A stretch of 14,375 nucleotides of DNA from Fibrobacter sp. UBA4373. GTDB taxonomy: Bacteria; Fibrobacterota; Fibrobacteria; Fibrobacterales; Fibrobacteraceae. The stretch spans positions 1-14,375 of the forward strand of contig DGSB01000012.1 of assembly GCA_002390045.1 (NCBI GenBank), given 5' to 3'. The position numbers were made by a program, and so were the translations under genes. Positions 1-5,653 of this stretch are shown here, one piece after another (position 1 is the stretch's first letter; every line of letters starts with the position of its first letter). The notes under the pieces were generated by a model that worked only from the letters and a program-made list of their open reading frames with translations, was not told the origin of the DNA and ran no database searches.

Positions 1-1
1 T

Positions 2-397
2 TTGACACTTTCGATGCCGGCTTCTCACAAGGCGCTGCTCGATTCCGCGGATATTCCGACAGGAGAACTCGAAGCGGAAACGCGTTTCACAGGAAACACT
101 CCGATTGCGGAAACTTTCATTAACGATTACTTTGCGTTTGACGAAAAAAGTTCGGAACACGCTTCGGTCATTTTGAAGGATCCGGAAACGGGAAATCAGA
201 TTGACGTTTGGCAGAAGACGGGCGAAAATCTTTGGCGCGGTATTCAAATTTACACGCCGCCTGATCGTGAAAGCATTGCTCTTGAGCCGATGAGTTCCGC
301 GCCCGACGTGCTGAACCATCACCGTGAGCTGATCGAAATGGATCCGGATTCTTCGATCGAGCTTTTGTGGGGGGCTATTTTTGCACAAAAACGTTAA
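2..397 (+). CDS. Aldose 1-epimerase (galactose mutarotase)-family protein, C-terminal part
   Basis: The frame is open at the left edge, so this is the last ~131 residues of a longer gene; the in-frame TTG at position 2 is not taken as a true start. The residues resemble the C-terminal half of the aldose 1-epimerase beta-sandwich. A TGNTPIAETFINDYF stretch matches the family's conserved Asp/Phe-containing turn. It is followed by GIQIYTPPDR and then IALEPMSSAPDVLN, where the Glu of LEP (residue 95 of the visible part) is the expected catalytic base, and an L-x-PGS-like end (IEMDPDSSIEL). Family members interconvert alpha and beta anomers of hexoses in the cytoplasm. The sugar specificity and the exact subfamily (GalM or a YihR/YeaD-like branch) cannot be told from this fragment. 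A terminator follows about 40 nt after the stop, so it is probably transcribed separately from dksA. Confidence 0.72.
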   Translation: MTLSMPASHKALLDSADIPTGELEAETRFTGNTPIAETFINDYFAFDEKSSEHASVILKDPETGNQIDVWQKTGENLWRGIQIYTPPDRESIALEPMSSAPDVLNHHRELIEMDPDSSIELLWGAIFAQKR

Positions 398-437
398 AAA
401 TCGTCACAAATAACGCATTTTTTGCGCTTTTTCACAG

Positions 438-474
438 GGCAATCTTTTTTTTACAAAAGGTTGTCTTTTTTATT
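438..474 (+). terminator. Intrinsic terminator after the epimerase gene
   Basis: Bases 438-448 (GGCAATCTTTT) pair with 455-465 (AAAAGGTTGTC) in an 11-bp stem with two G-U wobbles and a 6-nt loop. A run of six T residues starts at 466, followed by ATT. The layout is that of a Rho-independent terminator, though the stem is AT-rich and only moderately strong. It lies between the epimerase stop and the dksA leader. Confidence 0.55.
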
Positions 475-504
475 AAAAAAAGAATAGTTTATGCGGGCAA
501 TGGT

Positions 505-522
505 ACTCCCAATCCAGGGAGT
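505..522 (+). promoter_or_regulatory. Inverted repeat in the dksA leader
   Basis: ACTCCC (505-510) and GGGAGT (517-522) form a perfect 6-bp stem with a 6-nt loop, AATCCA. It ends about 6 nt before the AGAGAGG Shine-Dalgarno region (529-535) of dksA. No T-run follows, so it is unlikely to be a terminator. It could be an RNA hairpin near the ribosome-binding site or an operator half-site pair. No function can be assigned from the sequence alone. Confidence 0.3.
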
Positions 523-545
523 TATCCAAGAGAGGAATGGTGAAG

Positions 546-1016
546 ATGGCAGAAAAGAAGCAAGAAAAAATGAGTCAGAAGGATTTGGATTACTTCAAGG
601 CCCTTTTGCAAGAACGCCGCCGTCAACTGGTCGCCGCACAGAGCGACGTAGCGAACAACGAAACGTTCCAGGGTCAGCGTGATCAAGGCGGGGAAACTGC
701 CGGTTATGCAACTCACATGGCTGACGTTGCTTCCGACTATAATTCCCTCGAAACGAATTTTGACTTGGCCGCCCGTGACGGCAAGTACCTCGTGTACTTG
801 GAAGAAGCCCTCCAGCGTATTGAAGACGGTACGTTCGGCATTTGCAAGGTCTGCAAAAAGTTGATCCCGAAGGCTCGTCTCGAAGCAGTGCCGACGGCGA
901 CCAAGTGCGTGAGCTGCAAGTCCGAAACGAAAAAGCGCGAACGCGAAGAAAATCGCATGGAAATGGCTCGCATTTATGCCCAGCAGCAGCGCATGTCTCA
1001 GCGAGGCGATTCCTGA
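546..1016 (+). CDS. dksA: RNA polymerase-binding transcription factor DksA
   Basis: DksA binds in the secondary channel of RNA polymerase and, with ppGpp, alters initiation at rRNA and amino-acid biosynthesis promoters. The 156-residue product has an N-terminal helix, a long coiled coil (about 12-92) and a C4 zinc finger. The finger cysteines are C100, C103, C121 and C124, with the canonical 17-residue spacing between pairs. The loop reads KARLEAVPTATK, close to the E. coli GIRRLEARPTADL. Aligned by eye from the zinc finger backwards, D60-V-A62 falls on the E. coli D74-R-A76 tip motif, so an active DksA is expected rather than a degenerate TraR-like protein. I chose ATG 546 because AGAGAGG lies 10 nt upstream. 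An in-frame ATG at 537 is only about 1 nt from that site and a GTG at 540 about 4 nt. The C-terminal tail is Arg/Lys/Gln-rich. The SIR2-like gene begins at its stop codon. Confidence 0.93.
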   Translation: MAEKKQEKMSQKDLDYFKALLQERRRQLVAAQSDVANNETFQGQRDQGGETAGYATHMADVASDYNSLETNFDLAARDGKYLVYLEEALQRIEDGTFGICKVCKKLIPKARLEAVPTATKCVSCKSETKKREREENRMEMARIYAQQQRMSQRGDS

Positions 1017-1996
1017 TTTCGTCCGATCATTATCGTCGCGTTTTTCTCGTTGGTTCAGGCTTTAGCAAGTCCTTTTGCCCCGAGATGCCGACGCTCAAGG
1101 ATTTGAACGGTCGCATCCCCGACGGGATTTATCCGGAGTGTCTTGCACTCCGGAATTACTGCTATTTTTTGCGCGAACTTTGCCGCGGAGAACCGGAATA
1201 TTTAAAGATCGAAGCGGTTGCGACGAACATTCTTGCGGCGCAGATTTTTCCGAGTGAAGAAGATCGTTTGCACAATGCGACGCTCCGTTTTGAATTGCTC
1301 CGTTTTATTACGAAGGCGATGCAGCGGTCGGTCCCTCTCTCTGAAGAAGCTTCCCGGAGTCTTTCGCATTTTTTGAATGCGGTGGCGAATGATCGTGCCA
1401 ATTCCAAGCGGGATAACCTGATTCTTTCTTTCAATTACGATACGCTGATCGAAGATCAGGTTCAGCAGGACCCGGAGCTTTTTGCCTCGACATCGGTAGA
1501 CTATGGGGTGAATATCGAAAGGGCAGACCGTTCGGCTGCTTGCGGATCGTCTCCGCGGACGATTGACCTTTTAAAATTGCACGGATCGCTCAACTGGTAT
1601 TCGATCAAGGGAGCCGGTGAAGAATTCGACTTGAAGAACGTTTGCCGTGTAGAACGTTTTGACCGCAGCTTTCCGATGTATGAAAAGGATAATCCGATTT
1701 TTATTCCGATGGCGCATGCGAAGGATTCCTTTTTGCGGGGAAGCCTTTTTAACGTCATCTGGGCAAAGGCGGACTATTACCTTTCGAAAGCGGATGAAAT
1801 TTATGTAATCGGTTACGGTTTTCCTCAGACCGATGGCAACAGCTTCCCGTTTCTTTTGAAACATCGAAACCGCATTCGGAACGTTGTGGTTTTTGAACCG
1901 AAGAAGGACACTTCGATTGAACGTCTGGAACGCCTTTTTGACAAGGGCGTTGTCGTCTGCGAAGATGCGCAGAAATTTTTGAACCGTTTATTTTAG
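1013..1996 (+). CDS. SIR2-like (SIR2_2-type) NAD-binding / putative NADase protein
   Basis: With a start at the dksA stop the product is about 327 residues. It carries the marks of bacterial SIR2-like proteins: a glycine-rich nucleotide-binding turn GSGFSK (14-19), SFNYDTLIE (139-147) with the conserved Asn, KLHGSLNW (188-195) with the catalytic-type His190, and a C-terminal Rossmann segment VIGYGFPQTD (265-274). SIR2-like domains in bacteria hydrolyse NAD+, often in anti-phage systems (ThsA, DSR and SIR2-HerA types). All key residues are present here, so NADase activity is plausible but unproven. No partner effector, Argonaute, HerA or cyclase gene is adjacent. The start is unusual. The glycine-rich motif begins about 13 residues after the dksA stop, and the frame has no ATG, GTG or TTG between GTG 905 (inside dksA) and ATG 1085 (after the motif). 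CTG 1013 or ATT 1016, 6 and 9 nt after GAGG, fit best. The 3' end overlaps the convergent transporter gene by 9 nt. Confidence 0.7.
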   Translation: MISSDHYRRVFLVGSGFSKSFCPEMPTLKDLNGRIPDGIYPECLALRNYCYFLRELCRGEPEYLKIEAVATNILAAQIFPSEEDRLHNATLRFELLRFITKAMQRSVPLSEEASRSLSHFLNAVANDRANSKRDNLILSFNYDTLIEDQVQQDPELFASTSVDYGVNIERADRSAACGSSPRTIDLLKLHGSLNWYSIKGAGEEFDLKNVCRVERFDRSFPMYEKDNPIFIPMAHAKDSFLRGSLFNVIWAKADYYLSKADEIYVIGYGFPQTDGNSFPFLLKHRNRIRNVVVFEPKKDTSIERLERLFDKGVVVCEDAQKFLNRLF

Positions 1997-2860
1997 CCCA
2001 AAGAAGAAAAGCCCGGTGAGAATTCCCGCCATGGCGAGGTATTTGAGCTTGGATTTTCTTTCCTTGAAGAAGAAAAGTCCCCCTGCAAAACTGATGAGCA
2101 CGTTGGAACGGCGGATGACCGAGACGACAGAAATCAAGGCGTCGGGTTCGTGGACGGCGAGGAAGTAAAAACGGTCCGCGATGACGAGCAGAACGCCCAC
2201 CGCCAAAATGATCCAGCGAAATTGAAAACGCTTGCGGTTGGGATTGTTCCGCTGCCAAAAGCGCACAATCAGAATGCCGCTACCCTGCAGGCATGCCATG
2301 TAAATGTTGAAGTAAAATTGGATTGCAAGAGGATTCATATGCTGGCGTTGCAGTAAAAACTTGTCGTACACACCGCTGCATGAGCCGAGGAAGGTTCCGA
2401 AGAACATCGAAAGAATCCAGATGTTCGTAAAAAAATGCCCGGTTTCCTTTCGGGACGCAAAGCCTATGATGAGATAGCTTACTAAGGCAAAGCTGATACC
2501 GATCCATTCCGTTGGGGAAGGACGTTCACCCATGAAGGCGACAGCCATTGCGATCGTAAAAATGGGAGCGCTTGCACGGATCGGGGCGCTGATGCTCAGC
2601 GGTAGGCGGGAAACCGCATTGAATGTAAAGATCCAGCTCGATGTCACGATCGCCGCTTTGACGAGAAGCATCAGATGTTCGGAAAGCGCAAGCGATGGAA
2701 TCTTTCCCAAGAAGAATACCGGCAAGAGGATGGCGGTACAGGTGATGCTGACAAAGAAAAGAACCGGCAGAACCGCGTTTCCGGTGAGCGCTTTTTTCTT
2801 TGAAATATCGTAAAAGCCTAAAAATAAGGCTGAACCGAGAGCGAGTGTGACCCAAAGCAT
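1988..2860 (-). CDS. EamA/DMT-superfamily membrane transporter
   Basis: The 290-residue product is a polytopic inner-membrane protein with about ten hydrophobic segments. It has the two-fold repeat of EamA transporters: half 1 about 1-138, with PLSISAPIRASAPIFTIAMA and a following MGERPSPTEWIGI, and half 2 about 148-290, with SVVSVIRRSNVLISF and FFFKERKSKLKYLAM. In each half the 'xxERxxxxxxxG' pattern near the end of the fourth helix is typical of drug/metabolite exporters. The substrate cannot be predicted. A TATAAT hexamer lies about 40 nt upstream of the ATG, but there is no clear Shine-Dalgarno sequence. It is divergent from mscL and its last 9 nt overlap the end of the SIR2-like gene on the other strand. 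Confidence 0.85.
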   Translation of the reverse strand: MLWVTLALGSALFLGFYDISKKKALTGNAVLPVLFFVSITCTAILLPVFFLGKIPSLALSEHLMLLVKAAIVTSSWIFTFNAVSRLPLSISAPIRASAPIFTIAMAVAFMGERPSPTEWIGISFALVSYLIIGFASRKETGHFFTNIWILSMFFGTFLGSCSGVYDKFLLQRQHMNPLAIQFYFNIYMACLQGSGILIVRFWQRNNPNRKRFQFRWIILAVGVLLVIADRFYFLAVHEPDALISVVSVIRRSNVLISFAGGLFFFKERKSKLKYLAMAGILTGLFFFGLK

Positions 2861-2898
2861 GGCGCCAAAAATAGTAATCGTGCCAACTTTGGATAATT

Positions 2899-2904
2899 AT
2901 TATA
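2899..2904 (-). promoter_or_regulatory. Possible -10 element for the EamA transporter gene
   Basis: Read on the minus strand, 2904-2899 is a perfect TATAAT about 38 nt before the transporter ATG, in the 79-nt divergent region shared with mscL. The sequence 17 nt upstream (TTTTAA) is a poor -35 match. The region is very AT-rich, so a chance match is possible. Confidence 0.3.
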
Positions 2905-2939
2905 TCTTATTTTGCAAATAATTAAAAAGGAGTCCAGGT

Positions 2940-3389
2940 ATGGGCATTAAAAATAAGGCAACAGGTCTTCTCGCTGAATTCAAAGCGTTTGCGTTTAAGG
3001 GAAACATCGTCGATATGGCCATCGGTGTCATTATCGGTGGCGCTTTCGGTAAAATTGTCACTTCTTTCGTGAACGATATCGTGATGCCGTGCGTGACGGC
3101 GATCATTGCCGCGGCTTCGGGCACAAAGGATGCCGCTGAAGGCTTGAAAACCCTTTCTTACACGACGGCTTCGGGTGTTGAAATTCCGTACGGTAACTTT
3201 ATCGGTGGCGTGCTGGATTTTATCATCGTGGCTCTCGTGGTGTTCATCGTGATGAAGAAGTTCCTCGGTTTTATGCAGAATATGCGTAAGCAGGAAGCGG
3301 AAAAGCCGGCAGAACCGCCTGCACCTCCGGCTCCGTCCAAGGAAGAAGTCCTTCTGACGGAAATTCGCGATTTGCTGAAGAACAAGTAA
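2940..3389 (+). CDS. mscL: Large-conductance mechanosensitive channel MscL
   Basis: MscL forms a pentameric inner-membrane pore that opens under high membrane tension and releases solutes during osmotic downshock. The 149-residue protein follows the E. coli pattern end to end. It has an amphipathic N-terminus (AEFKAFAFKGN), TM1 with the pore-lining DMAIGVIIGGAFGKIVTSFV (residues 25-44), a periplasmic loop slightly longer than in E. coli, TM2 (about 80-100) and an Ala/Pro/Glu-rich linker. It ends in the conserved cytoplasmic helix SKEEVLLTEIRDLLK. The start is supported by AAGGAG at 2927-2932, 7 nt upstream of the ATG. It is a monocistronic unit with a strong terminator 15 nt after the stop. 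Confidence 0.96.
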   Translation: MGIKNKATGLLAEFKAFAFKGNIVDMAIGVIIGGAFGKIVTSFVNDIVMPCVTAIIAAASGTKDAAEGLKTLSYTTASGVEIPYGNFIGGVLDFIIVALVVFIVMKKFLGFMQNMRKQEAEKPAEPPAPPAPSKEEVLLTEIRDLLKNK

Positions 3390-3404
3390 TCGTTTGAAAG
3401 TATC

Positions 3405-3439
3405 AAAAAAATCCCCATGCATTTGCACGGGGATTTTTT
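3405..3439. terminator. Bidirectional intrinsic terminator between mscL and rubrerythrin
   Basis: The 11-bp arms AAAAAATCCCC (3406-3416) and GGGGATTTTTT (3429-3439) pair perfectly around a GC/AT loop that can add a short inner TGC/GCA pairing. The A-run on one side and the T-run on the other let it work for mscL on the plus strand and rubrerythrin on the minus strand. Confidence 0.88.
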
Positions 3440-3456
3440 GTTGATCTAGCACAAAC

Positions 3457-3996
3457 TTAATAGTTTTCTTTTTTGATTTCGAAGTAGCTCTGCGGATGAT
3501 TGCAGACCGGGCAGATGGCCGGAGCCTTCTTGCCGATGATGATGTGACCGCAGTTGGAGCACTGCCAAATCATATCGCCGTCGCGCGAGAAGACGAGACC
3601 TTCTTCAACGTTCTTCAACAACTTGCGATAGCGTTCTTCGTGTTCCTTTTCGATTTTTCCGACCATTTCGAACTTTCTCGCGATTTCATTGAAGCCTTCT
3701 TCGCGGGCGTCCTTTGCCATTTGGGCGTACATGTCGGTCCATTCGTAATTTTCACCGTCGGCTGCAGCCTTCAAGTTGGCGATGGTATCCGGAATTTCTC
3801 CGCCCATCAAATACTTGAACCAGATCTTGGCGTGTTCCTTTTCGTTGCCGGCAGTTTCTTCAAAGATATTGGCAATCTGGACATAGCCTTCTTTGCGAGC
3901 CTTCGACGCATAATACGTGTATTTGTTGCGCGCCTGGGATTCTCCTGCGAAAGCGGTCCACAGGTTCTTTTCTGTTTTAGAGCCTTTTAATTCCAT
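3457..3996 (-). CDS. rbr: Rubrerythrin
   Basis: Rubrerythrin is a cytoplasmic non-haem iron peroxidase that reduces H2O2 in anaerobes, using electrons delivered through its rubredoxin domain. The 179-residue product has the standard two-domain form. The N-terminal ferritin-like four-helix bundle has diiron ligand motifs around GES19-20, NEKEH (51-55) and IEKEH (115-119). The C-terminal rubredoxin-type centre has C146-x2-C149 and C162-x2-C165 in WQCSNCGHI and AICPVCNHP. The start is fixed by AAGGAG (4009-4004), 7 nt upstream of the ATG. Its presence suggests a strict or near-strict anaerobe. It lies 47 nt after murJ on the same strand and may have its own promoter within the end of murJ. Confidence 0.96.
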   Translation of the reverse strand: MELKGSKTEKNLWTAFAGESQARNKYTYYASKARKEGYVQIANIFEETAGNEKEHAKIWFKYLMGGEIPDTIANLKAAADGENYEWTDMYAQMAKDAREEGFNEIARKFEMVGKIEKEHEERYRKLLKNVEEGLVFSRDGDMIWQCSNCGHIIIGKKAPAICPVCNHPQSYFEIKKENY

Positions 3997-4007
3997 AGAT
4001 TGTCTCC

Positions 4008-4028
4008 TTAAACCCAGATGGGGTTCAA
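4008..4028 (-). promoter_or_regulatory. Hairpin abutting the rubrerythrin ribosome-binding site
   Basis: On the minus strand TTGAACCC and GGGTTTAA form an 8-bp stem with one G-U pair around the loop CATCT. The last two A residues of the 3' arm are the first two bases of the AAGGAG Shine-Dalgarno sequence. There is no T-run, so it does not look like a murJ terminator. It could affect translation or be a protein-binding dyad. Confidence 0.3.
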
Positions 4029-4034
4029 TTTACT

Positions 4035-4064
4035 AATCTACAATTATTTTTTTGATAAATGCAA
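4035..4064 (-). promoter_or_regulatory. Possible rubrerythrin promoter
   Basis: On the minus strand TTGCAT (4064-4059) and TAGATT (4040-4035) are separated by 18 nt. Each matches four of six consensus bases of a sigma-70-type promoter. The element overlaps the last codons and stop of murJ, 39 nt before the rubrerythrin ATG. This is a weak match and is offered only as a candidate. Confidence 0.22.
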
Positions 4065-5609
4065 CTTACGGAGAATTTTTCCTGTAAGTTCATTCAATAT
4101 GTCTGCGGCGTCATCGGAGCCGATGGCTTTTTGCAGGGCAAGGCTCGTTGGAAACAGCAAAATCCCGATAAATGCCGAATAAATGAGCAGGGGGAAGAGA
4201 GAAGCTTTGCGCACAAAATCATATGAAATATTCTCGATGACAATAGCGACAAAGATCATGGTGGCAAAACTGGCGAGCGCACGTCCCATGTTCCAAAGGG
4301 CGTGCTCCATGCCTTCGGTTCCTGTTCCGCGGGCCCAAATGAACACCATTGTGGTGACCTGGAGAATGGCTCCGGCTGCACCGACGATCGGGATGACGTA
4401 AATGCCAAAGTCTTCTGCAAAGAAAAGGTAGGCGGGAATCGTCAGCAGGAAGATGCCCGTGTTGATGAGGGTCGGCGTCCACATTTTTTCTTTGGCGTAG
4501 AAGGAACGCACGAGCACGGCTTGCAGGCAAAGCCCAAGACTTGCCGGTAAATACCAGTGCAAAAGTTTTGCCACATATTCCGTTGTTTCACGAACAAAGG
4601 CGCCTCGTTCAAATAAGATTCTGACGGCCGGGAAGGAAAGCGCCCAGATGGTGATGACTGCGGGAACGAGAATGCAGAACATGCGAGACAGGCTCGACCA
4701 AATTTTATTGTTCAGTTCGGAAAGCTTGTTCTCCTTGACGAGTCTTGCCATGTCCGGATAGCTGGAAACGCCGACGGAAAATCCGAACACGGCCACAAGC
4801 GTGTACATGACACGGTAAGCGTAATTGAGGCTCGATATTCCGCTGGAGCCGAAAATGCCTCCAAAGCTTCGGATAATGAATTCAAAGGCAAACATGCTCC
4901 CGACGCCAAATGACATGGGGATCATCATTTTTACATAGCGGAGAATGTCGGGATGACTGGGATCCAGAATGAAGTGGTAATGTACGCCACCGCGGTAGGC
5001 CCCGATGATTTGCAAAACAAAGAATCCAATGAACGCTCCGATGGGAACGCCCCAGGCGAATCCTTCGAGACCGTGATTCCTTCCGATGATTCCGCCGATG
5101 ATAATCGCCAAGTTGTAAATGACGCCCGTGAGCGAAGGGATTGTAAACTGCTTACGGGTATGCTGGACTGCGACAAGGAAGCTCCCTGCAAAAATAAAGA
5201 GCTGACCCGGCAAAATGATTCTTCCGAAGTAGGTTGCGCGGTCTAAAATTTCGATAGGCAAGTCGGCGGCGGACGTAAAGAGAAGAATCAGTTCCCTCAT
5301 CCAAATGAAGGAAGGAATGATCAAAGCGAGGAAAACGATTCCGAGCGTATTCAGCACGTTGCTGAAAAACTTCCAGGAACCTTCTTCGTCATCCTTCGCC
5401 TTGTATCCAAAGAAGATCGGAATGAAGACGATCGAAAGGAATCCCGTGCTGACGACGTGATTCAAAATGTCCGGAATCAGGAATGCCAAATCCAAAGCAT
5501 TCTTTTCGGCGGTGACGCCCGCGGCGCGGGCAAGAAGCATTTCGCGGAGAATGCCGAGTACACGGCTGGCGAGCATGCTCGCCGCAATGATAAGAGTCGC
5601 TTTGTTCAT
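4044..5609 (-). CDS. murJ: MurJ/MviN-family lipid flippase
   Basis: MurJ flips lipid II, the peptidoglycan precursor, across the inner membrane. The 521-residue product has the family length and about 14 membrane segments. The signature N-terminus is SRVLGILRE (15-23), matching E. coli SRVLGFARD, and NYAYRVMY (262-269) matches the TM8 region. Equivalents of E. coli R18, R24 and R270 are present as R16, R22 and R266. In an ungapped by-eye alignment the equivalents of D39, R52 and E57 are N37, N50 and T55, so the cavity and gate chemistry may differ. It may still be the sole lipid II flippase of the organism, or a paralogue for another polyprenyl-linked substrate. The ATG has no visible Shine-Dalgarno sequence, and a perfect 10-bp inverted repeat sits 14 nt upstream. 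It lies 44 nt downstream of the CotH-kinase gene. Confidence 0.88.
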   Translation of the reverse strand: MNKATLIIAASMLASRVLGILREMLLARAAGVTAEKNALDLAFLIPDILNHVVSTGFLSIVFIPIFFGYKAKDDEEGSWKFFSNVLNTLGIVFLALIIPSFIWMRELILLFTSAADLPIEILDRATYFGRIILPGQLFIFAGSFLVAVQHTRKQFTIPSLTGVIYNLAIIIGGIIGRNHGLEGFAWGVPIGAFIGFFVLQIIGAYRGGVHYHFILDPSHPDILRYVKMMIPMSFGVGSMFAFEFIIRSFGGIFGSSGISSLNYAYRVMYTLVAVFGFSVGVSSYPDMARLVKENKLSELNNKIWSSLSRMFCILVPAVITIWALSFPAVRILFERGAFVRETTEYVAKLLHWYLPASLGLCLQAVLVRSFYAKEKMWTPTLINTGIFLLTIPAYLFFAEDFGIYVIPIVGAAGAILQVTTMVFIWARGTGTEGMEHALWNMGRALASFATMIFVAIVIENISYDFVRKASLFPLLIYSAFIGILLFPTSLALQKAIGSDDAADILNELTGKILRKLHLSKK

Positions 5610-5623
5610 TTGAACGCAATTTT

Positions 5624-5652
5624 AGAAAAGTTTACTAGGCACAAACTTTTCT
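5624..5652 (-). repeat. 10-bp perfect inverted repeat between the CotH-kinase gene and murJ
   Basis: AGAAAAGTTT (5624-5633) and AAACTTTTCT (5643-5652) are perfect reverse complements around a 9-nt spacer. The repeat starts immediately after the CotH-kinase stop and ends 14 nt before the murJ ATG. It could be a weak terminator or attenuator. In the minus direction the 3' arm carries TTTTCT but no continuous T-run after it. Confidence 0.5.
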
Positions 5653-5653
5653 T

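Noticed and set aside
491..682. A 63-codon plus-strand frame in the dksA leader and 5' region.
   Set aside because: It overlaps dksA in another frame, lacks a ribosome-binding site, and has no family resemblance.
842..1012. N-terminal extension of the SIR2-like gene starting inside dksA.
   Set aside because: The extra ~57 residues are read out of frame through conserved dksA codons, are Arg/Ser-rich and unlike any SIR2 N-terminus, and no Shine-Dalgarno sequence precedes ATG 842 or GTG 905.
2850..2890. TTGGCACG on the minus strand upstream of the EamA transporter gene, a perfect -24 half of a sigma-54 promoter.
   Set aside because: The -12 position at the correct spacing reads CTAT and lacks the required GC of TTGC, so a working sigma-54 promoter is unlikely.
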